Assembly (NCBI GenBank): GCA_003116875.1
Contig: BCKT01000018.1
Location: forward strand, 124,001-188,000
Direction: 5' to 3'
Length of the DNA: 64,000 nucleotides
Source of the DNA: Takashimella koratensis
Taxonomy: Eukaryota; Basidiomycota; Tremellomycetes; Trichosporonales; Tetragoniomycetaceae
In this document: in pieces, positions 13,484 through 26,344 of the stretch
Layout of the letters: each line of letters begins with the position of its first letter
Position numbering within the stretch: position 1 is the first letter of the stretch
Translations under genes and position numbers: made by a program
The notes under the pieces: model-generated
Seen by the model: only the letters and a program-made list of their open reading frames with translations
What the model was told of the DNA's origin: nothing
Databases searched by the model: none

Positions 13484-16400
13484 ATGGCCCCGCCGCCGCC
13501 GACCCGCCCTGCTTCCGCCGCCCCAGCGAGCGGGCCATCCCGCGTCGTCAAGCGCGCCGCCCCTCCGACCGCCTCCTCTTCCTCTCAGCCCGCGAAACGG
13601 CCCCTCGGCAGCGTCAGCGGCGACATCAAACCCCGCCCTACTGCACAAGGTACCTCTGTCAACCGCAACATCAAAGGCAAAGCGCCTCTGCGCGAGCTTG
13701 AGATGAAGCGGCTGAAAGAGGCTCAGGGACAAGCCGAATGGGCCGAACTCATGCGCCGCAACCACGACGACGCAGCGCGTGGGACTGACTGGTACGCACG
13801 GGGTGTCAAGGCCGTTGAAGATAAGTGGGAACTCCTACCTGCTTTCCTCCAAGTCAAAGGTCTCGTCAAACAGCATCTCGACAGTTTCAACTATTTCGTA
13901 AATGTCGATATTCACGCGATCCTCGCTGCCAACGCCCTGGTCGTGTCCGACGCCAACCCGCGTTACTGGATTAGATACACGGGAATCCGGATTGGGAGAC
14001 CACACCGCACCGAAGTCGGAACCGGCGCGACGGTGATCACGCCAATGGAATGTCGGTTGACAGATAGTACCTACGCTGGTGATATCTACGTTGATTTCGA
14101 GTACACTCACGAGGACAAGGTCAAGAAACAGATCAACGTACCCATCGGTAAACTCCCCATCATGCTTCGATCCGACCTGTGTCACTTGAAGAATCAACCA
14201 GAATCGAAGATGGCGGAGATGGGCGAGTGCTCACTTGATCCTGGAGGCTACTTCATCACCAAGGGAACGGAAAAAGTTATTTTGGTGCAAGAGCAACTGT
14301 CCAAAAACCGTATCATTGTCATGACGGATCCGAAGAAAGACGTCGTCACCGCGGAAGTCACCTCGTGAGTCGTCCCAATGACCCCGCTGACCCTAGGTCC
14401 ACACACGACCGTGTCGTCAAAACCTACGTCACGACGAAGAACAAGATGCTCTACCTCAAGCACAACTCGTTCAAGGACAACATCCCCATCGTCATCGCTC
14501 TCAAAGCCATGGGCATCACCTCGGACAAGGAGATCCTGCAGCTGACTTGTGGACCCGACGAGCGGTTCCAAGAGGCTTTTGGCGTGTCCCTGGAAGAAGC
14601 CGCGAGGTAAGTCCTTTTTCCGCTCTCGCTAACCCCAGGTTGAAAATCTTCACACGGCGACAGGCTCTCGAGTACATTGGCGCTCGAGTCTCCCCGACTC
14701 AGGAGAAAGAGGACCGCGGTCAAAAGCTCACCCCTGTTGATATCGCCATGCAGGCGTTGGCGGCAATGGTCCTCGGTCACGTCCCTGTCCGCGATATGAA
14801 CTTCCGACCCAAGTGCATCTACCTCGCGACGATGGCACGGCGGGTGCTCATGGCGATGATTGACGAGCACATGGTGGATGACAGAGATTACGTCGGTAAC
14901 AAGCGTCTCGAACTGTAAGTGTGGTTGAACTTCGATCAGCGCAAGGCCAGAGAGCTCATGCTTTGCAGCGCCGGTCAACTCCTGAGTTTATTGTTTGAAG
15001 ACTCGTTCAAGACCTTCAACTCGGACCTCAAGAAGAAGATGGACAAGATTGCCGAGAAGAAAACCCGCGCTACACCGTTCGACGCTTCGGCTCTCGTCAA
15101 GATGGGATCCGATATTATCACCTCTGCCTTTGTCCGATCCATCTCGACGGGTAACTGGCACTTGAAGCGTTTCCACGTCGAGCGAGCCGGTGTCACCCAC
15201 GTCCTATCTCGACTCTCCTTCATCGCTGCCCTCGGTATGATGACCCGTATCACCTCGCAATTCGAAAAGACACGCAAAGTCTCCGGCCCTCGTGCGCTCC
15301 AACCGTCCCAATGGGGGATGCTGTGCCCCTCGGACACGCCCGAAGGCGAGGCATGTGGACTGGTCAAGAACCTCGCGTTGATGACGCACATCACCACCGA
15401 CGTCCCCGAGGACCCGTTGATCAAGATGGCCTACATGCTTGGCGTCGAGGACATCTCCCTCGCCACCGGTAACGAGCTTTACCGCCCCGGTGTCCACCTC
15501 GTCCAAGTCAACGGTGCTTTGATCGGTATCACCGCTCACCCGCAACGCTTCGTCCAGACCTTCCGCAAACTCCGGCGATCCGGGAGAACTTCCGAGTTTG
15601 TCTCCATCTACATCAACCACCACCAGCGGGTCATCTACATTGCATCTGACGGCGGACGTATCTGCCGACCCATGATTATTGTAGAGCGTGGCCGATCACG
15701 CGTGACATCCGAACATATCCGAATGCTCAAAGCTGGTAAAGTCACTTTTGACAGTTTCCTCCGTTCAGGACTCGTCGAATACCTCGATGTCAACGAGGAG
15801 AACGACTCGTTCATCGCATGCTACGAATCCGAGATCAACGAATCAACAACTCACCTCGAGATTGAACCATTCACCATCCTCGGTGCTGTCGCTGGTCTCA
15901 TCCCTTATCCTCACCACAATCAATCTCCGCGAAACACTTACCAGTGCGCGATGGGTAAACAAGCGATTGGCGCGATTGCATACAACCAACTCAACCGAAT
16001 CGATACTTTGCTCTACCTCATGACCTACCCGCAGCAACCAATGGTCAAGACCAAGACGATCGAGTTGATCGGGTACGACAAGCTCCCAGCTGGGCAGAAC
16101 GCGACAGTCGCGGTCATGTCGTTCTCGGGTTACGATATCGAGGACGCCCTGATTCTCAACCGAGCCAGCTGCGATCGAGGGTACGGACGATGCCATGTGC
16201 TCAAGAAGCAGACGATTCAATTGAGAGCTTTTGCAAACGGATCATCCGAACGACTGGTCGTTCCCGTTGAGGACGATGAAGGGCAGTTGCCCGAAAACGC
16301 TTTGTGGCTGGGCCAAGACGGTGTAGTCGCTCCTGGTTCCGTCGTCTCTCAGGGCGATATCCTCGTTCACCGACAAACACCAGTCGATACACGTGGACCA

Positions 16401-17451
16401 ACTGCCGCGGTAACCGAGTACAAAGCTAGCCCGATCACCCACAAACTTCCCGAACCTACCAACATCGATAAAGTCATGATCACCGACGCTGAGAACGGTG
16501 AAAAGCTCATCAAGATCTTGACTCGACAGACGCGTCGACCTGAACTGGGCGACAAGTTTTCATCACGACACGGGCAAAAGGGAGTGTGTGGGTTGATTGT
16601 ACCTCAGCAGGATATGCCGTTCAACGATCAAGGAATTTGCCCGGACGTGATCATGAACCCTCATGGTTTCCCGTCTCGAATGACAGTCGGGAAGATGATC
16701 GAGTTGCTCTCGGGTAAAGCCGGTGTGCTCTCGGGTAAACTGCAATACGGGACGGCGTTCGGAGGTTCAAAAGTCGTCGATATGAGTAGGATCTTGATCG
16801 ATGCCGGGTTCTCGTACGCCGGCAAGGATATGCTCACTTCGGGTATCACGGGAGAGCCGCTCGAGGCGTATGTCTACTTTGGACCAATCTATTACCAGAA
16901 GCTCAAGGTGAGTACAGTACACCGAGCTATTTTGCGAACATCTGGGGCAAGTACTGACGAGTCACAGCACATGGTCATGGACAAGATGCACGCGCGACCG
17001 ACGGGTCCGAGGACGAACTTGACTCGCCAGCCTACCGAGGGTCGAAGTAAAGATGGTGGTCTCCGTCTTGGTGAGATGGAGCGTGATTGGTGAGTTTTGC
17101 GCCTCTCTCATTCACCAAGGCCCTTTGCTGAATCTATTCCTTAGTTTGATCGGGTACGGCGCGACTCAGCTCCTGCTCGAACGACTCATGATCTCTTCCG
17201 ACGCATGCGATACTCAAGTCTGTGAAGAATGCGGAATGTTCGCGTACGCGAATTGGTGCCCAATGTGTAAATCGGGTAAGAGGGTGGTCGCGCTCAAGAT
17301 GCCGTATGCGTCGAGGTTGATGTTGAATGAGGTGAGTTGGGTCACTGGGTCGTTGGGTCGTTGGGTTGGGCGATTGAGACGAAGCTGACGTTGCGTGCAG
17401 TTGCTCGGGATGAATATCCAGTGCAAGCTCATGTTGGAGGATACGGTGTGA
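13484..17451 (+). CDS. RPC2: RNA polymerase III second-largest subunit (RPC128)
   Basis: This is the beta-like catalytic subunit of RNA polymerase III, which makes tRNA and 5S rRNA in the nucleus. Seven exons (13484-14364, 14397-14606, 14639-14914, 14969-16907, 16968-17089, 17145-17331, 17401-17451) give 1221 aa. Diagnostic blocks are [102 protein letters not shown] and a zinc ribbon C-x2-C...C-x2-C near the end. The [10 protein letters not shown] start and the [22 protein letters not shown] block match Pol III Rpc2 rather than Pol II Rpb2 or Pol I Rpa2. A Pro/Ala/Lys-rich N-terminal extension of about 75 residues precedes the conserved core and makes it longer than the yeast protein. Confidence 0.96.
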
Positions 17452-17703
17452 TTGGGCACAGTGTACTCGGGACGGCAGGAAATAGTAAGAAGGTGCATGG
17501 TGGTGCGCGTTGCCTGGAATCACCACACTTGACGATACAAGACGACCGAGCGTTTTGCTCACGAGAGATCGTAGATATCCAATTGTATGCATTAATGATC
17601 CCTTCGTCTCTCTTCTCAACTTCTCAATGCCCTCTCGATCCGAAACATTCGTACACTAGTCAATCAAGAAACACTGCAAGAAGGTCTATGAAATTTTGGT
17701 TCG

Positions 17704-19617
17704 TTACGCGTAGATAGGCTGGTTGTGCTCGTCGAAAGCAATTGCCTTGCCGAGGCGGAAAGAGACAGTGAGAGCCTGGGCAATGTTACCTGCCTCGATA
17801 GCGTCCTCGACGGTGGACGGGACGACTGGGTCGAGTGTCAGCCACGATCGGGATAAAGAAGACGAGATAGGGAGGGGAGACGAACAACGAGGGAGAGGGT
17901 GAGGGGCAGCAGCTGGGTATGAGGGTGAGGGGATGAGACTCACCAAGGTCGTCGAGAACACAAGCGGTGAACGCGTTGACTTCGTTAACGAAAGCCTCGC
18001 GGAATCGCTCGTAGTAGGTAGGACTAAAACATGTTAGGCGCTGTCTGAAATAGTGCAGGAGTGTAGGCTGAGAAACGAAGACGAGGGAAAGGTGAAGAAT
18101 CTCGTCAATATGACTCACGTCGACATGGTGCGGACTCCGTGAGCATCAGCGACATCGAGTCGGTTCATGCGTGGGTTCTGAAGGATGTCAGACCAACTTC
18201 TCCTGCTCAATTCCCTAGCGTCTCCTCCCTTCTCACACCCTGCTCTCATTCCTTCCCTTTCTCACTTTACTCACCTGGTTGACAATAATCTTCGCCTCGG
18301 ACCCCAACACCTCACATGCGCAATCGTGTCCATGGATCGCTGTTCGGCTAAGGTGGAAAGTAAAGCTCTTCCCACTCTCATACTCGACAAAGCCCAGGGC
18401 GTTGTCAGCGTCCCCAGTCGCCGCGAGTTCAGGGTGACGGACGTTGGTCCCCGATCCAAGGACGCGGCGGATCTTGTCAGTCGGCTTGATGGAGAGAAGG
18501 TGACGAGCCATGTCGATGTCGTGGATACCACAGTCCATGAAGATACCACCGGACTTGGCAGAGTAGGCGATGAAGAAGCCTACCGGGGCCGCAAGCACGA
18601 GGGTGTGGAGGTGAGTCGGGAAAGGGGGCAGGGGCGAGATGGAAGGGGGAACGGATGTCAGCGATGGGGCAGACGGTAGACGAGGAGCCGAATATCAAAG
18701 CAAGCCAGAGAACGGAACTCACCAGTCGAGTCGTACTGGTCGTTGGTGGTCGACTTGACAAGGAACGGCTCACCCAACGATCCCTCGGTGATCATCTGCT
18801 TTGCCTGGGCGTACGACTCGTCGACTGCAAGTTGGGCACAAGCTGTCAGCTCCTTTCCTTGTCATTTCGGTGCTCGGGACAACCCAGCCAAGACACCCGA
18901 GTTGCGGGAAAGAACTCTCCCTCTCTGGCGTTTTTGATTCGGGTTCACTCACATCGACGGGAGAAACCAACCATAACCTTGAGGTTAGGGAACGCCTTGG
19001 CCTGCTCGGCAAACTCCTTGGCAGTCTCCTGGTCAACCGAGATGGGCTTCTCAACCAAAACGTGTTTCCCAGCGCGGAGAGCTTTAAGAGCGAGGTGGAC
19101 GTGGCTGCTGGTCTCAGAGGCGATGAGGACCGCGTCGAGGTCTGGGTGGGCGAAGAAGGCGTCTTCGTTGTCGTACATACTGTAAAAGTCAGCTCTGAAT
19201 TTGCTTGTAAACCTTCACAGTACGGAGCTCGCCCATCACTGGCCACTCCTCATGCTCCTAGCTCCTCCACCCGCCCAACTCAGGAGCTCAGACACGGAAT
19301 GGTACAGATCCACTTACACAGTCTCGGCAGGGAGTTCCTTCTGCACCGTAGCGACGGTCGCAGGGATCAAGTCGCACGCAGCGACGAGCTTGGCGCGCGG
19401 GGCAGCGAAAGCGACCTATCGGGAAAGAGTCAGTATGTCTCCAGTGCCCCTTGAGCTCTAAGCCCTCAGAGCTCGACTCTGAGCTCGAGGCCGAGCTCAA
19501 CTGTCTAGCCCGTCAGAACAGGCAACGTACGTTACGGGCATGGCGGACACCCATACGGCCGAGACCGATGACGCCGATGTGCAGATAAGTCGGAGTGGGA
19601 CGAGTGGAAACGGGCAT
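17704..19617 (-). CDS. Gfo/Idh/MocA-family oxidoreductase, inositol 2-dehydrogenase-like
   Basis: This is a predicted cytosolic NAD(P)-dependent dehydrogenase acting on a sugar or polyol such as myo-inositol. Eight minus-strand exons (19617-19531, 19415-19318, 19179-18953, 18824-18723, 18579-18275, 18177-18119, 18023-17944, 17825-17704) give 359 aa. The N-terminal Rossmann motif is GVIGLGRMG (residues 15-23). The EKP motif with the conserved lysine is in LVEKPIS. The C-terminal domain has GGIFMDCGIHDIDMARHLL with the family's catalytic Asp and His. The C-terminus ends FRLGKAIAFDEHNQPIYA. Family membership is secure; the exact substrate is an inference from closeness to IolG-type enzymes. It is divergent from a sugar transporter across 1.7 kb, which could mean shared control by a carbon source. 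Confidence 0.85.
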
Positions 19618-21322
19618 ACTGCTAGAATCTGGTATTGATATAGATGTCAAAGAGCTGAGTGAAGGTGAGAGCAAGTGGGCGAGGCTGGGATAGAGAGAGG
19701 AGGTGAGAAAGCTTTGAGCTGTTAAGTACACAATCGTTCTGACGTAGAAAATTGACAACCCGTCAAGTACCGCGTCAATAGATAATCTAGAAACCTCCCG
19801 TTTCTCCCTTTCCCCCACGCTCTCTAGCCTTGACTCCCCCCTCCTCCCCTTCGTCGTTTCGTCTTAGGTGCAATAACCATCTCCACCGCGCGCTCACGGA
19901 CGACCCCGTTCCATTCTCCCTCTCGGTGCCCCGGCAGCCGGCGCCCGCTCCTGTTCACTCCGCTTTCGCCCTTCGTCCCTCCCTGAACCCACCGCGCGCC
20001 GCGTGGCCTCCGCTTGCGCAGAACCTCCCGACCCCGTTCTGGCGAGGTCAAGTAGCGCTTGTGGTCTCGGTAAGTCGGGCAGGTCGGTTGGCGGTTCAAA
20101 GTCGTGACGGATTACGGGAGGTTTTCCGCTCGCGCAGAGGGATAGTATAACTAGAGAGTCCGTTTGCGGAGGACAGGGTCTCGGCTGTTTTCCTGTTGAA
20201 CAGAGGTTTCGTCGGCAAGTTTGGGATCTTATTCACCCGGATTGAACATGTACAACCCCTTGAACCTCCGGCCCGGGGTCGCCGTGCCCCTTGCTTCAAT
20301 TCAAAATCAGATTTCGATCCAGGCGCTCGTGCGACGCTCAGTTCGAGCACACCGTCAGGACCAGTCCCACACTGGGATCCCGACAACCTTTACATACTCT
20401 TTTGCATGCTAATCAGTCGCTGCCAGTCACAGTGAACAACCTCTCTATCACTTTGACAATCACTTGCAGGCAGTCAGTTAACACAGCATCGGACCTTTCC
20501 CCCTTCCGAGCTACATCCAGTGGGGCCGGGTTTTCTTACCGCAGTAGCTGTCAAAACCCCCGTCGAAACCGCCGCTGACGACAAAAGTCCGTTTGCGGAC
20601 TCCACTAGCGTCTTTTTCCTCATTAACCTCTGTGACATATGCCCGGATCTCCAACAAACCTCTGGGCTCACGCCTCGTCTTAACCGACGTTGCCGCACCC
20701 ATGTGCCCCCCTAGCGCCCTCTCATCACCGTTTGCGCCATCCCTCCCTACCCCTCAGCTGCTCGGTTCGATCGCTCAAACTCCCCCCGTTGGCCCCGCCG
20801 GATCGCTCTTTCCCGGCGCCCCGTGTCGACCAGTAGCGCTAGGACTTTTTCATCCCGGTCCTTTCCCCCCACGGGTAATCCCTCTGATATCGGGGCTTTC
20901 CTAGTCCGTGTGCTATTTCTTCACCTGTCGTGCAAGCCACGGGTGATAGCGATCTCGCTTCTCGCGATGGCGCTTCCGCAAACGCTCGCACCACCGGCTT
21001 CGGTCCGGAAATCTCTACCTCAGCTCTACTAAGCATCCCCCCAGGTGCCCCGCGGGTTACCGCCCCGCCCGACACCTGGCCCTGAAACAATGACGAGCCG
21101 ACAATGTTGCAATACCGGACTTGCGACTGGTCGATACTGTACTAACTGGGCCATACATAAACTGGCCCGGGGCTGCAAAGGAATTCAATATCCCCAGCCC
21201 CCCCGCACCCCACATCTCGACCAGTCATTCCCCAAGCCCCGCACCTGGGCCCTCGACCACGCTCACCTCCCCATCAAACCTATAGAAACCTCACACGACC
21301 ACATCACCCCTCAACAACAACC
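19618..21322. promoter_or_regulatory. Long divergent region between dehydrogenase and sugar transporter
   Basis: These 1.7 kb contain no gene that I can support; the open frames are short and compositionally biased. The DNA holds a near-repeated element AGTCCGTTTGCGGA at 20157-20170 and a fully palindromic version at 20586-20601, both of the CCG-N4-CGG everted form. A related half copy CCGTTTGCGCC lies at 20728-20738. The region is long for this compact genome and probably carries the regulation of both genes. Confidence 0.55.
20586..20601. promoter_or_regulatory. Palindrome AGTCCG-TTTG-CGGACT, possible zinc-cluster factor site
   Basis: Six-base arms AGTCCG and CGGACT are perfect inverted copies around TTTG. 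This gives CCG-N4-CGG, the spacing style recognised by dimeric Zn2Cys6 activators. The same core with one arm shortened occurs about 430 bp to the left at 20157-20170. Its role is inferred from form and position only. Confidence 0.4.
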
Positions 21323-23401
21323 ATGTTCTCGAAATCCACACCGAACGCGGTGCCAAAGACCAAGTTTGCGGCCACCCGTGACAAGTTCACCCCGGCATCC
21401 GAGTTTGGAATCACTCTCCACCCAGATGTCGGCGACTTGATTTGGGACAGCACGGCCCTCGCCCGTGCCTACGGCGGAGCATGTGAGTAGCTTCATACGT
21501 CTATCCCAAATTGTACGTGCTAACTCTCCCAGCGCTCAAGGAGATCTTCGGCTCCCGCCTCGTCACCATCTGTGTCCTGACTGCTTGTGTCGGTGGTCTC
21601 CTCTTCGGCTTCGACCAAGGTCTCCTCTCCATCGTCCTCGTCATGCCCCAATTCCTCGCCGACTTCCCAGACGTCGACACTGCCGTCTCTGGTTCTGCCG
21701 CATTCAACAAAGGGTGCGTCTACGTTAGTGTCCCAGCTTTGTGGCTGACCAGATATTGCAGAATCATGACCGCAATGCTTGAACTTGGTGCTTTCCTTGG
21801 TGCTATCTTTGTCGGTTTCGTTGCCGACAAATATTCCCGCAAGGTCTCGATCGGCGTTGGACTTGTTTGGTTCGCTATTGGTTCTACTATCCAGACTTCG
21901 TCCTTCAGCTTGGCTCAATTGATCGTTGGCCGTACTCTCGGCGGTATCGGTATTGGGTGAGTCGAGTGTTGAGTCCCTCCAACTGTACGCTGACACCCTC
22001 AGCATGCTCTCGTGTACCGCGCCCATCTACGTCTCCGAGATCGCCCCACCCAACGTCCGTGGTGCTCTCCTCGTCATTGAGCAGTGGATGATTGTTGCCG
22101 GTATCGTCATCATGTACTACATCACCTACGGTACTCGCGCGATTGCCTCGGCTTGGTGCTACCGCTTGCCTTTCCTCCTCCAGATGGTTCCTGGTGAGTG
22201 TTGCGGTCGACAGCAGGGAGCCAGCAACCACTCGCAAGACCCCTACTGACACACCCAGGCTTCTTCCTCTTCGCGGCCCTTTTCATCCTCCCGTACTCCC
22301 CGCGTTGGCTCGCTAGCCGTGGTCGTGACCAGGAATGCCTCGACACTCTTTGCCGCCTCCGAGGCCTCCCTCCCACCGACCCCCGTGTCCAGACCGAGTG
22401 GATCACTATCCGCGTCGAAGCCAGCCACAACCGTGAAGCCCTGCTCGAGCGCCACCCCAAGCTTCTTGACGAGAACTTCTCCACCGAGGTCAAGCTCGAG
22501 TGTGCGAGCTGGATCGACATGTTCAAGCCGGCCGTCTTTCACAGGACGATGATCGGTGTCGCTCTCATGTTCTTCCAGCAGTTCATCGGTATCAACGCGG
22601 TGAGTTAAATTTTTGTATCCTCCTGAGCTGCTCTAATTCCCACAGCTCATCTACTACTCGCCCACTCTATTCGAGACCCTCGGCCTCGACTCTACGCTCC
22701 AGCTCCAGATGTCAGGCGTCATGAACATCCTGCAAGGTGTCGCCGTTACCTTCTCCTTCTTCATCTTTGACAAGATTGGTCGTAAACCCCTCCTTCTCAT
22801 CGGTTCGGCCGGTATGACGATCTCGCACACCATCGTCGCGATCATGATCGGTCTTTTCTCTTACGACTGGTCGACCCACGGTGGCCAAGCTTGGGTCGGT
22901 GTCGCATTCATCTTTGTCTACATGCTTGCGTACGGAATGTCTTGGGGACCTGTTCCCTGGGCGATGCCGGCAGAGGTCCACTCGTCCAGCTACCGTGCCA
23001 AGGGTGTCGCACTGTCCACTTGCACCAACTGGCTCTGCAACTTTATCATTGTAAGTAGCAAGCAAGCACACCTAAGCCACTTGCTAACGACTTCATAGGG
23101 TCTCATCACTCCCCCGATGATCCAACACATTGGTTACGGTACCTTTGTCTTCTTCGCTGTCTTCTCCTTCCTCTCCGGTGTCTGGGCGTGGTTCATTGCT
23201 CCCGAGACCAAGGGCCAGACCCTCGAGCAGATCGACAAGGTCTTCCACTCCGAGGCTGCCGCGCACGACCAGGAGATGAAACTTCAGATCACCCGTGTCG
23301 CTCTTGGCGGCAGCTTGCACGACCAGAACGTTCTGGCGACCCCCGGCGGACAAGAAAAGATCCGCGATGTTTACATCGAGCACAACGACATCAAGGTGTA
23401 A
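21323..23401 (+). CDS. MFS sugar transporter
   Basis: This is a plasma-membrane sugar:H+ symporter or facilitator of the major facilitator superfamily. Seven exons (21323-21482, 21533-21713, 21762-21956, 22003-22193, 22259-22599, 22646-23050, 23099-23401) give 591 aa with about 12 predicted membrane spans. Sugar-porter landmarks are GGLLFGFDQGLLS in TM1, DKYSRK in the TM2-TM3 loop, APPNVRGAL, PYSPRWLASRGR after TM6, FFQQFIGINALIYYSPTLF in TM7, DKIGRKPLL, GPVPWAMPAEV and PETKGQTLEQID after TM12. A cytosolic N-terminus of about 60 residues and a 60-residue C-tail are as usual. The sugar cannot be assigned. It starts a divergent pair with the dehydrogenase at 17704-19617, so uptake and oxidation of one substrate is a reasonable guess. 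Confidence 0.92.
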
Positions 23402-24649
23402 GCTGTCGATGGAAGGTGAGAAGGTGAAGGCAGGGAGGCGGAGAAAGTGAAGATTCGTAGACTGCTGAGTGCGGTACAGGGAAGATGGTATTCGGTATTG
23501 TTCAACTAGCTCAGTTATGCTTGGTCATGCACTAGGTTCTTCATCGTACGAGAAGCTTACTTGAAACAAGAGCCGAGACCAAGGACCGTTGTCGAGACGG
23601 GCATGGAGTTGGTCTGACGCTGGTGAAACGAACGCTACATGTGTCGATACTTGCAGTGCCACCGCTTTACCTCGCTCCGTGCACGGCCTTTCAACCTGGG
23701 TGGTGTTTTTTGAGTGTGTGACATGACGTGTGCTTCTGGCGTGTCAAGGGTGCATGTAACCCTCCTTTGGGGACTAGGCACACCTCGCACCTTCCTTTCT
23801 ACCCTCCCGCTGGTCTGCCTGGCATCGCCACGATGGCCGAGAAATTTGTATTCCCCCTCCTTTGATGATCAAGACCAGGGCTAGTCGGAGTGTGGGGGCG
23901 ATGCCGAGTGTGGCACGCGGGGAGAGGAAGCAGGCCAAAGGACGGGGAAAGGGAAAGGAAAAAAAGAAAAAGGAATGATGGCGTGCCTGTCTTCTGGCTG
24001 CCCCGCCTTGATTAGATACGTACTAGCACTAGTCAGATCTCACCAACGTCGCGTGTCTATCTATAGCCTTGTCCCACGCTCACATCACCTTGTCTCATCC
24101 TCTCATCGTCCCATCCTCGGCTCAGATACGAGTCGAGGCACGGCCAGGTAGGCCATCCGGCAACGTACGTGCTGTATCCTGTCGGCTTCTAGGTCGTATT
24201 CATCGAGGCTAGAACAGTGCACAATGCACACCCCGCATGACTCTGATCAAAACTCACACAAGTGTGATCGGGATCGCCTCGTGACTGGTCATCGCTTTCG
24301 CCCTTGCCATTTCCGTTCCCCTTCCCACCTCCACCTCCACCTCGCCGTTGATCCCGCACCGCCGAGTAAATCATCTGACGATGGGTCACCTCACACCATG
24401 GCCCGTCATCGCAAGGGTGCCCCTTTTGACGTGCCCTTTGGGCGTGGTGTTGGCCGTGCAAGGGGGCGCTGACCTCACCGCCTGCCGATGAGAAAGCGAC
24501 GGAAGCGGCTCAACTAGTCAGCGGATGTCAATGATATAAATACCTTGACATTGGACGTGGTTCAAGTTCTTCATCCAGCCCTCTCATCGACCAACTCTCT
24601 ACCTCACTTCAGCTAGCTACCCCCAACCCACAAGACCACCTCATACATA
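23402..24649. other. Intergenic region upstream of the ferritin-like gene
   Basis: This region holds the transporter 3' flank and the promoter of the Rds1-type gene. A purine-rich stretch is at 23940-23975. A short palindrome around ACTAGCACTAGT lies near 24022-24036. No gene is supported; the small open frames near 24.2-24.5 kb lack splice support or recognisable motifs. Confidence 0.5.
24533..24540 (+). promoter_or_regulatory. TATA-like box of the Rds1-type gene
   Basis: GATATAAA followed by TACC lies about 110 bp before the ATG at 24650, with a CT-rich leader after it. Strong TATA boxes are uncommon in this window, which fits a stress-inducible, highly expressed gene. The assignment rests on sequence only. 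Confidence 0.5.
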
Positions 24650-25711
24650 ATGAAGTCCGCCATCGCTGCCGCTCTCCTCGCCGCATCTGCCGCTTACGCC
24701 GCCCCCGTCTCCAAGCGTTGGAGCATCACCGACACGTGAGTCCTCCCTTCCTCCCGCCATTGCTCATCGACATACTGACCCCCCCCAGCGAGATCCTCCA
24801 ATTCGCGCTCACCCTCGAGCACCTCGAGGTCGACTTCTACTCGACCTTCCTTGGCCAGTTCTCCGCCTCCGATTTCGAGTCCGCCGGCTACTCTGATGAC
24901 GTGAGTACTCCGCTCACTTTCCCTACCCCTGATCGCTACCTCCTTCCCGCCTTTTCAACCCTTCAAAGCTCCGCCCTACTTCCCCTTCCTTTTCCCCTGC
25001 TTCTACCCCTTGCCCTCCGCTGACCAACTTCAGATCCGTGGCCGTGTCGAGCAAATCTTCGAGCACGAGCAGCAGCACGTCTCCCTCCTGACCTCCGCTC
25101 TCGGCTCGGCCGCTCCCCAATCCTGCACCTACTCCTTCCCAGGTGTCACCGACGTTGCTTCCTTCCTCGCCATGGCAACCATCGTCGAGCAAGTTGGCAC
25201 CTCTGCCTACCTCGGCGCCGCTCCTCTCCTCACCAGCAAGGCCTACCTCGGTGTCGCCGGATCGATCCTTACCACTGAGGCAAGGCAGCAAGCCTACCTC
25301 GACTCGGCGACCCAGGGTGGCCCCGCTTGGTCTGGACCCGAAGAGACGGCTCTTGGCGGCGACGAGGTCTTCTCCATCGCCTCGACCTTCATCGTCTCTT
25401 GCCCCGCCTCTAACCCGGCTCTCGCGTTCACCGCTTTCCCCACCCTCTCCATCGCCGATGACGGCACCATCACCACTTCCGTCAGCACCGACAACACCTG
25501 GGTCCAGGTTCTCTCCGGCCTTGAGTCCGACACCTTCCCCGTCGTCAACGGCAAGGTCCAGAACCTCCCTGCCCCTCAGGGTATCTCCTACGCAGTCCTC
25601 ACCACCGAGAAGAACACCACCCTCGTCACCCCAGACAACATTGTCGCCGGCACCTTCGTCATGAACCACCCCTTCCCGGCCTCGGACTCGAACCCCGCCC
25701 CGTCTTTCTAG
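24650..25711 (+). CDS. Secreted ferritin-like protein (stress response Rds1 type)
   Basis: This protein has a ferritin-like fold of the fungal Rds1 family, which is linked to stress or sporulation. Three exons (24650-24735, 24789-24900, 25034-25711) give 291 aa. Residues 1-18 (MKSAIAAALLAASAAYA, cut before AP) form a clear signal peptide, so the protein is exported or cell-wall associated. Helix motifs LEHLEVDFY and EHEQQHVSLL carry the acidic and histidine residues expected of the four-helix bundle. The C-terminal half is Thr/Ser/Asp-rich beta-like sequence. Codons are strongly C-ending, suggesting high expression. The biochemical function of the family is not established, and iron binding should not be assumed. 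A 21-bp direct repeat follows in the 3' flank. Confidence 0.85.
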
Positions 25712-26344
25712 GCAGCAGAACAATTCCAGTATCTAGCTGAAGTGGACAATGTCTCGAGACTCGCTTGTTGAACAGTAGTACCATTCTCATACGGACAGTC
25801 GTCTCGGGCGAACGGACAGTCGTCTCGGGCGAACAAGAAAATTCTGTACCATGTAGCCGACTCTGGCCATGCATAAGCTTTTCCTCTCGCAAGGTCTCAG
25901 GTATGACTGCCCTCCTCACAGATACCACCTTCGGTCTAGAGCTCCTTCACCTCCTGCTCTCCTTCTCATCTCCGCGCTCTTTGCTCGTATGTATGTCTTC
26001 AATCCACCTCCTCTAGCTCTTTTATCCTTCCCTTGATCTCTCCCCTTCACCCGCCACTTAAATTCTAGTTGGTCCTTACTCCGTGAGCCTTTCCTTACCC
26101 GCCTGAGAGCAACCGAAAGCTCAAGATACAAATGTCCTTCCTGTCCTTTCACGATCAGCGACACGCTGAGTAAGCACACCACCAAGCTCCACAGATGGAA
26201 AGGAAGGTGCATGAGCAGAGGGAAGTGGCGATAGGCCCTATCGAGGTAAACACTCAAAGCGGCCAAGAGTAGACCCCCCTCCCACCTCCCAATCTCATTC
26301 CCTCAATCTACTCACTCCTCTTCATTGCTCACGCTCCCTGCACC
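25712..26344. other. Intergenic region
   Basis: The 3' flank of the ferritin-like gene and the 5' flank of the first orphan array gene lie here. A 21-bp tandem duplication is at 25792-25833. The rest is CT-rich and non-coding as far as I can see. Confidence 0.5.
25792..25833. repeat. 21-bp tandem direct repeat (two copies)
   Basis: The unit starting CGGACAGTCGTCTCGGGC occurs twice back to back (25792-25812 and 25813-25833) with no difference. It lies about 80 bp after the ferritin-like stop codon, probably in the 3' UTR. Confidence 0.9.

Noticed and set aside
13484..17451. Assignment as RPB2 (Pol II)
   Set aside because: The [20 protein letters not shown] start and later blocks match the Pol III subunit far better, and the Pol II-specific N-terminal region is absent.
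24923..25723. 266-codon minus-strand open frame
   Set aside because: Antisense to the ferritin-like gene, whose C-ending codons remove stops on the opposite strand; composition is Gly/Glu/Val-biased and no domain is seen.
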